From NCBI GenBank assembly GCA_030145595.1, contig JAQYVG010000061.1:1-14383 (forward strand): 14,383 nucleotides of DNA. The letters run 5' to 3'. Shown here piece by piece: positions 6,825 through 12,795 of the stretch. The notes beneath the pieces were generated by a model. The model was not told where the DNA came from. It searched no databases and saw only the letters and a list, made by a program, of their open reading frames with translations. Within the stretch, counting starts at the first letter, position 1, and each line of letters begins with the position of its first letter. The translations under genes were made by a program, and so were the position numbers. The DNA comes from Desulfobacterales bacterium. Lineage in GTDB: Bacteria > Desulfobacterota > Desulfobacteria > Desulfobacterales > UBA11574.

Positions 6825-8570
6825 TCAATACTGTAATCTTTCCTTTTCTATTTTGTCCTCTATAATTCGATCTAATTTTGACTTCAACTGCATTTTTTGC
6901 ACTTTTTTCCATTGCACTAATATTTCAGGTGGAATCTTAAGTAAAAAAAGCCCGGGACGCATAATGAGGGCGTCTATGCCTGCATCTTCGTCCATTTGTC
7001 CGAATCGCTGAGTGCTGTCGAGAACAAAAGGAGACTCATAGAATTCGCCCGTGCCCAGGAAAACTCTCAAACAGACATGCCTTAACATATGGCCTTGACA
7101 ATTTCCAAGGGCATGGGGGTTGGTGATGCAAATTACGGAAGGCGGTTTTTGGTTTTGGGAGTTCCAATGGCCGGTAGAACCCAAATATAGGCCTTCTTTA
7201 AAATAATTAATTGAATTGAGTTGGACGGAATTGGTCACAATAGCAATGTCCGGGTGTTTCACAATTTTCATGCCCACCCTTGCGAGCCGCATTAAAAACT
7301 CGAGTAGTTTTTCCTGATAGAGAAAATGATTGACCATATAGTCTTTTCCCTGCGGAATCATAGATCTTAATTGACATACAAAATTGAACACAGCTTGAGA
7401 GATCGGTGAAATCGGCCAAATTTCGTATAGACTTTGCAGATTGCCTTCTTCCAGATTTTTCCTGGTATCATCCAGCAATTCATGGTGCATTTTTTTTCCG
7501 AGGATAAGCGTTTTGTTTTCTTGTTTATGCTCGGGTGAGATTAGAAATTCGGCCCCCCTTCTTTGATGCGAAATTGATGACATTGTATCTTTTAATACAG
7601 ATAGAGTTTCTTTTTGTGTCGTGCAAATATCTCTATATTCCTGCATAATCAGATAAATTCTATGATATACTTTATTTACTGTTTCCGGACTTTGCTTTAA
7701 TGCAGCTTCATCTTGAATCAGAGTATGCATGATCCGAAGTATATCTTCATTATTTACGGTTAGCACAAGGCCTCTGCCCACCCTTAGAAGTTCCTCATCT
7801 TTGCCGTCCAAGACGCATTTAATAAAATTTTTGATAAATTCGGGGATTAAATAATCAGCCTTGGGTATATCCTCATCGTCTTTTAATTGTGAGAGGCTTT
7901 TGCCGAACCAGATATTGGCTGCTTGAACCTTTTCTTCTTTTGTGCCGGTTAGAATCTCCTGGATTTTTCGGTATACTTTTTGAAAGGCGTTCAGCCATGA
8001 AAAAATGAACTGTTTCTGATTTTCAATCAGACTTATATCCTGTGATGTGTAAATATAAATTGTTTCTATTTTAAAGTTATTGACCAACGTGCGGCTGGCT
8101 CTACCGCGTTCTTCAATAGCAAATTGATCCTGGTCCGGAATGATTTTTAGTAAAGATTCGACAACCAACAAAAAATCCGGTTTTATTTCGGAAAAATAGC
8201 TGAGAATATGGCGTAAATTTTGCGGGTGAGAGGCCCTGTTTCTATCGCGAGCCATCCGGGATAATATTTTGGCGAGAATAACATCTAAAAGATTATTGAT
8301 GCCTGCTTGAATATTTTCAGGCAGTCCGCTCTTTTTGAGGAATTTATCGATATTTTCGATTTTCAGGCCAATATCGACATTGTCTGTACCCACAAGTTTA
8401 TGAAATATACTTTCTATACCTTTGGCATGATGAAAGCATTTAATGGATTCTTGCAGATTTCGATGAATAGTGGTGGTATCATGATATTTTATCTGATTTG
8501 AAAACAGAAAACCTAAACCATGATCATTTAAGGAATGAACGAAATCACTCAGAAGGGTAAAATCAATCAT
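6825..8570 (-). CDS. unknown protein, 581 aa, mostly helical
   Basis: I do not recognise this protein. It has no signal peptide and no clear membrane span. Residues 1-450 look largely alpha-helical and rich in Ile, Leu, Lys and Asn, including an RDRNRASHPQNLRHIL segment near residue 110. A more distinctive block at about 482-554 contains TNPHALGNCQGHMLRH, GTGEFYESPFVLDSTQRF and DAGIDALIMRPGLFLLK, which looks like a folded beta-containing domain. The tail, 555-581, is a charged coiled-coil-like helix. The gene is AT-rich and uses many A/T-ending codons compared with the TRAP genes. The ATG at 8568-8570 lies 1 bp after the stop of the small membrane gene, suggesting coupled translation. Confidence 0.8.
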   Translation of the reverse strand: MIDFTLLSDFVHSLNDHGLGFLFSNQIKYHDTTTIHRNLQESIKCFHHAKGIESIFHKLVGTDNVDIGLKIENIDKFLKKSGLPENIQAGINNLLDVILAKILSRMARDRNRASHPQNLRHILSYFSEIKPDFLLVVESLLKIIPDQDQFAIEERGRASRTLVNNFKIETIYIYTSQDISLIENQKQFIFSWLNAFQKVYRKIQEILTGTKEEKVQAANIWFGKSLSQLKDDEDIPKADYLIPEFIKNFIKCVLDGKDEELLRVGRGLVLTVNNEDILRIMHTLIQDEAALKQSPETVNKVYHRIYLIMQEYRDICTTQKETLSVLKDTMSSISHQRRGAEFLISPEHKQENKTLILGKKMHHELLDDTRKNLEEGNLQSLYEIWPISPISQAVFNFVCQLRSMIPQGKDYMVNHFLYQEKLLEFLMRLARVGMKIVKHPDIAIVTNSVQLNSINYFKEGLYLGSTGHWNSQNQKPPSVICITNPHALGNCQGHMLRHVCLRVFLGTGEFYESPFVLDSTQRFGQMDEDAGIDALIMRPGLFLLKIPPEILVQWKKVQKMQLKSKLDRIIEDKIEKERLQY

Positions 8571-8571
8571 A

Positions 8572-8769
8572 TCAGCTCGATGCGGCTCTATAAATCATAA
8601 TAATAATTGGTATGGCAATGCTTAAAGTAAACAATAACCCTTCATATGAGCTCCAGGCCTCGAATAGAGATTTACCTTCTCTACGTGCGTTGGCATATTC
8701 AGCCAAAAAGCCCAATCCCATTACTAACCAAAGTGTTAAAATCGTAACGATTATTGTCGGCGTGTTCAT
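8572..8769 (-). CDS. small two-helix membrane protein, 65 aa
   Basis: The 65-residue protein has two hydrophobic segments, about 5-25 (IIVTILTLWLVMGLGFLAEY) and 45-62 (LLFTLSIAIPIIIMIY), joined by a charged loop (ANARREGKSLFEAW). No family was recognised. A possible promoter (8806-8834) and a modest AAGG lie upstream. It is the first gene of the three-gene operon, with its stop one base from the start of the 581-aa gene. It could anchor the soluble downstream proteins at the membrane, but that is inference. A phage holin or a toxin would have a similar shape; no lysis or antitoxin gene is nearby. Confidence 0.7.
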   Translation of the reverse strand: MNTPTIIVTILTLWLVMGLGFLAEYANARREGKSLFEAWSSYEGLLFTLSIAIPIIIMIYRAASS

Positions 8770-8805
8770 AGCTTAAACCTTTATCGTTTGAGAAAGTGTT
8801 AAATC

Positions 8806-8834
8806 TTTATATATATTACCATAAATGAGCGCAA
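8806..8834 (-). promoter_or_regulatory. candidate promoter for the 65-aa/581-aa/113-aa operon
   Basis: On the minus strand TTGCGC (8829-8834) and TATAAA (8806-8811) are separated by 17 bp, about 40 bp upstream of the 65-aa gene start. The -35 box overlaps the 8826-8841 hairpin, which could therefore be an operator. The call rests on consensus only. Confidence 0.4.
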
Positions 8835-8848
8835 ACGCTCAACTGAGA

Positions 8849-8876
8849 GTCCGTAGTCCTTTGTCAGTTGTCCGTT
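8849..8876 (+). repeat. degenerate heptamer tandem array, left arm
   Basis: Four 7-nt units in register: GTCCGTA, GTCCTTT, GTCAGTT and GTCCGTT. The consensus GTCAGTT is the reverse complement of the unit in the array at 8953-8980. Confidence 0.65.
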
Positions 8877-8952
8877 GCTAAGCAACAAGAAGCGCGTTTA
8901 TATTTCAACTACAGATGAACTATCAGAAGAGGCCATTTGGGCCTGTAAAAAC

Positions 8953-8980
8953 CACTGACTACTGGCAATTGACAACTGAC
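8953..8980 (-). repeat. degenerate heptamer tandem array, right arm (inverted)
   Basis: Four 7-nt units on the plus strand: CACTGAC, TACTGGC, AATTGAC and AACTGAC. Read on the minus strand the unit is GTCAGTT, as in the left arm 76 nt away. Confidence 0.65.
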
Positions 8981-8982
8981 AT

Positions 8983-9006
8983 CTAATCGAGTTTTGGCTC
9001 GATTAG
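8983..9006. repeat. 9-bp inverted repeat
   Basis: CTAATCGAG (8983-8991) and CTCGATTAG (8998-9006) form a perfect stem around TTTTGG, directly after the heptamer array. No T run follows on either strand, so it is not a standard terminator. Confidence 0.6.
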
Positions 9007-9114
9007 CGTATACATTACTATTTAACAGAATAACATTCAAGTACATTTACCGTTTGGAAACGCCGTGAAAGTGTGGTATCTGACTTTTAATAATTCGATT
9101 GAAAAGGAGTGTTA

Positions 9115-9870
9115 ATGGGTTTATTTGGAAAAATTGTTGGAGGTACTCTCGGATTTGCATTGGGCGGTCCCCTTGGCGCCATTGCCGGTGCGGCGCTTGG
9201 TCACGCGCTTGATTCCGATCAACAGCACGTCCACGGCATGCGGCGGCCTCAGCTTTCAACCGGTGAAGAGGCACAGCTGACCTTTTTTGTTGCGGCCTTT
9301 TCCATGCTTGCCAAACTCGTTAAAGTCGACGGCCGAATCTTAAAAGAAGAAATTGATGCTGTTGAAAACTTTATGGCGTACGACCTGAGTCTGGACCCCG
9401 AAAGCCGGAGAATTGCCAGTAATATATTTAATGCCGCTCTGGAGTCTCAAGAAAGTTTTAACAATTTTGCCGTCCAATTTTACAATCAGTTTCAAGCTCA
9501 GTACCAGATGCTTGATCTGATGATCGATATTTTGATCAGAGTTTCTTTCGCTGACGGGACGATCAGCGCAAGTGAAGAAAAACTGATTCTTACAGCTGTA
9601 AGAATATTCAACTTCAGTGATGAAAAATACAGACAGCTTAAGTCGCGATATGTTAAAGATTTGGACAAGTATTATGCCATTTTAGAATGTAACCCCAATG
9701 ATTCAAATGCGCACATAAAAAAACAATTCAGAAAGCTTGTTTCGGATTATCATCCGGACAAAATAGCATCAAAAGGCCTGCCGGAAGAGTTTACAAAATT
9801 TGCCAATGACAAATTCCGTGAAATCAAAGAAGCCTATGAGGAGATAAAGCGAGAGAGAAAAATCACTTAG
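9115..9870 (+). CDS. DjlA-like TerB + J-domain protein
   Basis: The 251-residue protein has the layout of DjlA co-chaperones. A glycine-rich hydrophobic N-terminus (about 4-32) ends in GHALD, much like the membrane-inserted N-terminus of DjlA. A TerB-like helical domain follows at about 51-180 with acidic turns (KVDGRI, FADGTI). A C-terminal J domain at about 185-248 carries the HPD motif (Tyr-His213-Pro-Asp215-Lys), which stimulates DnaK ATPase. It is predicted to sit in the inner membrane facing the cytoplasm and recruit DnaK. ATG 9115 is chosen because AAAGGAG ends 5 nt upstream; a GTG at 9109 overlaps that SD. It stands alone, divergent from the unknown operon, and no dnaK or dnaJ is nearby. 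Confidence 0.85.
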   Translation: MGLFGKIVGGTLGFALGGPLGAIAGAALGHALDSDQQHVHGMRRPQLSTGEEAQLTFFVAAFSMLAKLVKVDGRILKEEIDAVENFMAYDLSLDPESRRIASNIFNAALESQESFNNFAVQFYNQFQAQYQMLDLMIDILIRVSFADGTISASEEKLILTAVRIFNFSDEKYRQLKSRYVKDLDKYYAILECNPNDSNAHIKKQFRKLVSDYHPDKIASKGLPEEFTKFANDKFREIKEAYEEIKRERKIT

Positions 9871-9883
9871 CCACAAAAAAAAA

Positions 9884-9918
9884 TTGATGATTGATGATTG
9901 ACGATTGATGATTGACTA
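9884..9918 (+). repeat. heptamer tandem array, left arm
   Basis: Five 7-nt units: TTGATGA twice, then TTGACGA, TTGATGA and TTGACTA. The array is itself flanked by the inverted pair CCACAAA (9871-9877) and TTTGTGG (9919-9925). It lies just after the DjlA-like gene. Confidence 0.75.
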
Positions 9919-9980
9919 TTTGTGGAATTCACTCCCACTGACTTTTCAATAAATTAAAATTGACAGCATTCCTTCCTAAA

Positions 9981-10008
9981 ATCATCAATCTGCAATCAAA
10001 AATAATCA
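9981..10008 (-). repeat. heptamer tandem array, right arm (inverted)
   Basis: Four degenerate 7-nt units on the plus strand: ATCATCA, ATCTGCA, ATCAAAA and ATAATCA. They are the reverse complement of the TTGATGA-type units at 9884-9918. The array ends 2 bp before the stop codon of the convergent Fe-S gene. Confidence 0.6.
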
Positions 10009-10009
10009 A

Positions 10010-11068
10010 TTATATTAAGCCTCTTTCACGGGCGATGTTTAGATAGGTTTTGTATGTATTTGACGGTGGAATCCACCGGTCCGCTTGGTCCTTTTCCACA
10101 AGACACATGGCTTCAAAATCGCAGGAAACAACACAAAGACCGCAACCGATACACCTTTGAAGATCGATTTGCGCTGTATCCTCAACAGTTATGGCGTCCA
10201 TTTGGCAGCGATCTTTACAAATACCACAGGCCGTGCAGTTTTCTTGGTTGACGGTAACATAAAAACTAGAATTAACTGCTTTAGCAGGCTGATCCAGGGC
10301 TTTTAGATTTTTTAGAACCTGGCAGCAGCAGCCGCAGCACAGGCAGATGTTCGAGGGTTTCTGGGAATTTCCGGGTTGAAGTACCAGGCCGGCCTCAGAG
10401 GCTTTGTTCAGGATGTCAAGAGCCTGGTCCTTGGGGATCGAGCGGCCCAAACCGTTCTTTTCATAATAATAAGCTCCGCTGCCAAAAATCAGGCACGCTT
10501 CAAGGGGCTTGCCGCATCCTTTAGCCATGATATTATGTTCTTTTCTGCAGATACAGTCTGCTACAACAATTTTTGACTGCTGTTGAATAATTCTTTCGGC
10601 TTCCTCATAGGGCATGATGCTCATTTCCGCCGCAACGCTTTTGGATATGGGGATGACCCGGAGTTGCTTGGTTTTCTGTTTCATCCAGACATTCTGCATT
10701 AAATGCGGCATATACTCGTTAACCTCTTTAATCAGCTCTTCATCCAGATCATTAACATGATATTCCCAAATGCCGACAACAAATTGAGCCGCCATATAAA
10801 GATCCTGCTCCTGTTTGTGCATACTGAAAATCAGCCCTTTTTTTGACATGCTTTCCAAAAGTTGTGCCATACTCGATTCTTCCATGTTTAATCGTTCGGC
10901 AATGGCGGCAGCAGGTTCCGGAACCATAGAAAGAGCCACAGCGATTTCAGCTTCGCCGGGCGTAAACAGTCTTTTTAATATACGCAGTTCCACGCCTGAA
11001 TCGGTTGCGGGAAAGCCTCCCGGAAGGTTATCAAGATGCTTGGCAAGGTTTTGATAAACTTTACTCAT
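10010..11068 (-). CDS. winged-helix plus multi-cluster ferredoxin-like Fe-S protein
   Basis: This 352-residue cytoplasmic protein joins an N-terminal winged-helix-like domain (about 35-82, with PEPAAAIAERLNMEES) to an Fe-S region. The cysteines fall in three groups: Cys172, 174, 185 and 192 (DCICR...GCGKPLEAC); a cluster of six within eight residues, 242-249 (CLCCGCCC); and two classical 4Fe-4S ferredoxin motifs at 278-288 (CTACGICKDRC) and 306-316 (CIGCGLCVVSC). Related 4Fe-4S binding proteins occur in anaerobes without a settled role; electron transfer or redox sensing is inference. I start at ATG 11068, five codons inside the longest frame, because AAAGGA lies about 8 nt before it. It converges with the DjlA-like gene and follows mtaB across a palindrome-rich gap. 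Confidence 0.85.
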   Translation of the reverse strand: MSKVYQNLAKHLDNLPGGFPATDSGVELRILKRLFTPGEAEIAVALSMVPEPAAAIAERLNMEESSMAQLLESMSKKGLIFSMHKQEQDLYMAAQFVVGIWEYHVNDLDEELIKEVNEYMPHLMQNVWMKQKTKQLRVIPISKSVAAEMSIMPYEEAERIIQQQSKIVVADCICRKEHNIMAKGCGKPLEACLIFGSGAYYYEKNGLGRSIPKDQALDILNKASEAGLVLQPGNSQKPSNICLCCGCCCQVLKNLKALDQPAKAVNSSFYVTVNQENCTACGICKDRCQMDAITVEDTAQIDLQRCIGCGLCVVSCDFEAMCLVEKDQADRWIPPSNTYKTYLNIARERGLI

Positions 11069-11081
11069 AATGTGTCCTTTC

Positions 11082-11105
11082 ATAAAATCGCTAAAGCGAT
11101 TTTAT
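11082..11105. repeat. palindrome A (left), 10-bp stem
   Basis: ATAAAATCGC (11082-11091) and GCGATTTTAT (11096-11105) form a perfect stem around TAAA. It lies in the leader of the Fe-S gene and shares the AAATCGC/GCGATTT core with 11215-11235. Confidence 0.8.
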
Positions 11106-11110
11106 ATGAA

Positions 11111-11123
11111 GCGGCTTTGCCGC
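11111..11123. repeat. palindrome B (left), GCGGC-TTT-GCCGC
   Basis: A 5-bp GC stem with a three-base loop. The same stem recurs with loop GCA at 11196-11208. Confidence 0.7.
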
Positions 11124-11128
11124 GCTGA

Positions 11129-11147
11129 AGCCCTTTTCCCAAGGGTT
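11129..11147. repeat. central hairpin of the palindrome mosaic
   Basis: AGCCCTT (11129-11135) and AAGGGTT (11141-11147) pair with one G:T around TTCCC, between the two B palindromes. Confidence 0.5.
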
Positions 11148-11173
11148 GCTGAGAAGTTACAAAAATACGAGCT

Positions 11174-11179
11174 ATTATA
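11174..11179 (-). promoter_or_regulatory. perfect -10 box inside the palindrome mosaic
   Basis: On the minus strand TATAAT stands about 105 bp upstream of the Fe-S protein start, but no good -35 lies 16-18 bp before it. It may be a weak promoter for that gene. Confidence 0.25.
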
Positions 11180-11195
11180 AAAATCTTTTTTTTAA

Positions 11196-11208
11196 GCGGC
11201 GCAGCCGC
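11196..11208. repeat. palindrome B (right), GCGGC-GCA-GCCGC
   Basis: Same 5-bp stem as at 11111-11123 with a different three-base loop. A run of T lies just to its left on the plus strand, which is the wrong side for terminating mtaB. Confidence 0.7.
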
Positions 11209-11214
11209 GTTATA

Positions 11215-11235
11215 TTAAATCGCGGAGCGATTTAA
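11215..11235. repeat. palindrome A (right), overlapping the mtaB stop
   Basis: TTAAATCGC (11215-11223) and GCGATTTAA (11227-11235) form a perfect 9-bp stem around GGA. The right arm contains the mtaB stop codon (TAA on the minus strand, 11232-11234). Confidence 0.8.
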
Positions 11236-12611
11236 TTATCACAGATATTGCCGATCACCGCCCGGTTATTGAAGATGTTGTCAATTCTGACTTGAACCAC
11301 AGTGTTTTCAAGATCATTTCCGTGGTCTGCTAAAACAGGTATGTAATTTGATGTCAATCCCTTTAAATATCCTGTTGATGAATCCCGCTTGCTTTCAATC
11401 AGTACTTTAAGCCGTTGCCCGAGAAATTTTTTGTAAAAATCTATTTTTTTAACGTTTCCGAGTTTGCGCAATTTTTCACACCTGGTTTTGATAATTTTTG
11501 ACGGTACTTTATGCGGATATTGGCTTGCGGGTGTACCGGCGCGAGGCGAAAACGGAAAAACGTGCAGGTAGGTTACGGGCAGTTCTTGAATTAATGAATA
11601 TGTATTTTCAAATGCCGCTTCAGTCTCGCCGGGAAATCCAATCAGGGTGTCAACACCGATAGCGGCATCTGGAACCAGCGCATTTATTTTCAAAACCAGG
11701 TTCCTGAAAAATGTACGAGTATACGGCCGGTTCATCTTTTTTAAGATGTCATCATCCCCGCTTTGTAGGGGGATATGAAAATGCCGGCAAAAACGATCCG
11801 ATCCAGCCACAAGTTGAATAATATCTTGGGTGAGTTCGAGCGGTTCTATTGAACTCAGGCGCACCCGCTCGATCGCGGTTGATGCCTGTATTCGTTTCAA
11901 GAGGGTAAAGAGGTTCGTCTTGGGCGCAAGATCAAGCCCGTAAGCACCCAGATGCACTCCGGTCAGGACGACTTCACAGAAGCCGGCTTGCTGAATATTA
12001 TGAATATTTTCCAATACGTTATCGGTTGTCATGCTGCGACTGCGGCCCCTGGCGTAAGGGACTATACAGTATGAGCAAAACGTGTTGCAGCCGTCCTGAA
12101 TTTTTAAAAAGGGACGTGTGCGCTTTCCAAAAGCGGCGGCCGCCATTTGACTGAAAACACGTTCATCGGAAATTTCCCGACAGGTCAAGACAGGGTGCGG
12201 ACGCTCCACGTGTTCTGTGGAAACGATCATCTCGGGGATCTTATGTTTATCGGCATGGCCGATGATGTCGCTCACGCCTTCAATTTTTTTGATTTCAGAA
12301 GGATCGATCTGGGCATAACATCCGGTGACGATGATACGTGCACCGGGATTGTTGCGAATGGCCTGCCGGATGGACTGCCGCGACTGCATGGCTGCTTTCT
12401 GAGTGACCGTACAGGTGTTGATGATACACAAGTCGGCATTTTCTTCACCAGGCAGTAAAATGCATCCCGCGGTTTTTAAGGATTGAGCGATGGCATCGGA
12501 CTCATACTGATTCACCTTGCAGCCCAAGGTGCTGATGGTAAAACCGGAGGACGCATGCCGGTTGATGATGTCTATGTTCTTTTTCTTCAATTCAATAACT
12601 AATCCTGCCAA
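11232..12611 (-). CDS. mtaB: tRNA t6A37 methylthiotransferase MtaB
   Basis: MtaB is a radical-SAM enzyme that converts t6A at tRNA position 37 to ms2t6A using two 4Fe-4S clusters. The 459-residue frame shows the N-terminal methylthiotransferase domain with Cys31 (TLGCKVNQYES), Cys67 (CIINTCTVT) and Cys98 (VTGCYAQ); the radical-SAM motif Cys175-x3-Cys179-x2-Cys182 (DGCNTFCSYCIVPYARGRSR); and a C-terminal TRAM-like RNA-binding domain from about residue 390. The TLGCKVNQYES start pattern separates it from MiaB and RimO. The start is uncertain: the longest frame begins with TTG at 12611 without an SD, while an AGGA at 12603-12606 lies downstream of it and could serve a TTG at 12590. It lies 177 bp after mnmA, another tRNA sulfur-modification gene. 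Confidence 0.93.
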   Translation of the reverse strand: MAGLVIELKKKNIDIINRHASSGFTISTLGCKVNQYESDAIAQSLKTAGCILLPGEENADLCIINTCTVTQKAAMQSRQSIRQAIRNNPGARIIVTGCYAQIDPSEIKKIEGVSDIIGHADKHKIPEMIVSTEHVERPHPVLTCREISDERVFSQMAAAAFGKRTRPFLKIQDGCNTFCSYCIVPYARGRSRSMTTDNVLENIHNIQQAGFCEVVLTGVHLGAYGLDLAPKTNLFTLLKRIQASTAIERVRLSSIEPLELTQDIIQLVAGSDRFCRHFHIPLQSGDDDILKKMNRPYTRTFFRNLVLKINALVPDAAIGVDTLIGFPGETEAAFENTYSLIQELPVTYLHVFPFSPRAGTPASQYPHKVPSKIIKTRCEKLRKLGNVKKIDFYKKFLGQRLKVLIESKRDSSTGYLKGLTSNYIPVLADHGNDLENTVVQVRIDNIFNNRAVIGNICDN

Positions 12612-12636
12612 ACGGAATAAAAGAAAGACTTTTTAT

Positions 12637-12668
12637 CACGAAAGCCCGAAAATACGAAAACACGAAAA
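12637..12668 (+). repeat. octamer tandem array, left arm
   Basis: Four 8-nt units: CACGAAAG, CCCGAAAA, TACGAAAA and CACGAAAA. They are the reverse complement of the units at 12679-12710. Confidence 0.7.
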
Positions 12669-12678
12669 GATTATAAAA

Positions 12679-12711
12679 TTTCGTGCTTTCACTATTTCGT
12701 GTTTTCGTGAT
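12679..12711 (-). repeat. octamer tandem array, right arm (inverted)
   Basis: Four 8-nt units on the plus strand: TTTCGTGC, TTTCACTA, TTTCGTGT and TTTCGTGA. The outermost nine bases of the two arms (12635-12643 and 12703-12711) are perfect complements, so the element could fold as one long imperfect hairpin with a ~10-nt loop in the mnmA-mtaB gap. Confidence 0.7.
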
Positions 12712-12760
12712 TGATTTTTTAATTTCTAGCGGTAAAAGCACAAATGACTAAATCTCGTTA

Positions 12761-12795
12761 TCCAGCATCCAGCATCCAGCATCCAGTATCAAGCA
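12761..12795 (+). repeat. heptamer tandem array running into the mnmA 3' end
   Basis: Five 7-nt units: TCCAGCA three times, TCCAGTA and TCAAGCA. The fifth unit contains the mnmA stop codon (12789-12791 on the minus strand) and its last sense codons. No inverted partner was seen nearby. Confidence 0.75.

Larger units (their letters stand above)
8770..9114. other. divergent intergenic region with inverted heptamer arrays and hairpins
   Basis: No gene was found here. The region holds, from left to right: a candidate minus-strand promoter (8806-8834); a hairpin TGAGCG/CGCTCA at 8826-8841; a 7-nt-period array at 8849-8876; a short TTGCT/AGCAA inverted repeat at 8875-8885; the inverted partner array at 8953-8980; and a 9-bp hairpin at 8983-9006. 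A weak plus-strand promoter candidate, TTGGAA then TATCTG with 17 bp between, lies near 9054-9082 before the DjlA-like gene. Confidence 0.7.

Noticed and set aside
8572..8769. Type I toxin or phage holin
   Set aside because: Size and two helices fit loosely, but there is no antisense RNA-like feature, lysis gene or phage gene nearby, and it is coupled to a 581-aa gene.
8826..8841. Terminator formed by TGAGCG/CGCTCA
   Set aside because: There is no T run on either strand, and it overlaps a candidate -35 box of the divergent operon, so an operator is at least as likely.
8849..10008. CRISPR array
   Set aside because: Units are 7 nt, back to back and degenerate. There are no 25-40-bp repeats with unique spacers and no cas genes.
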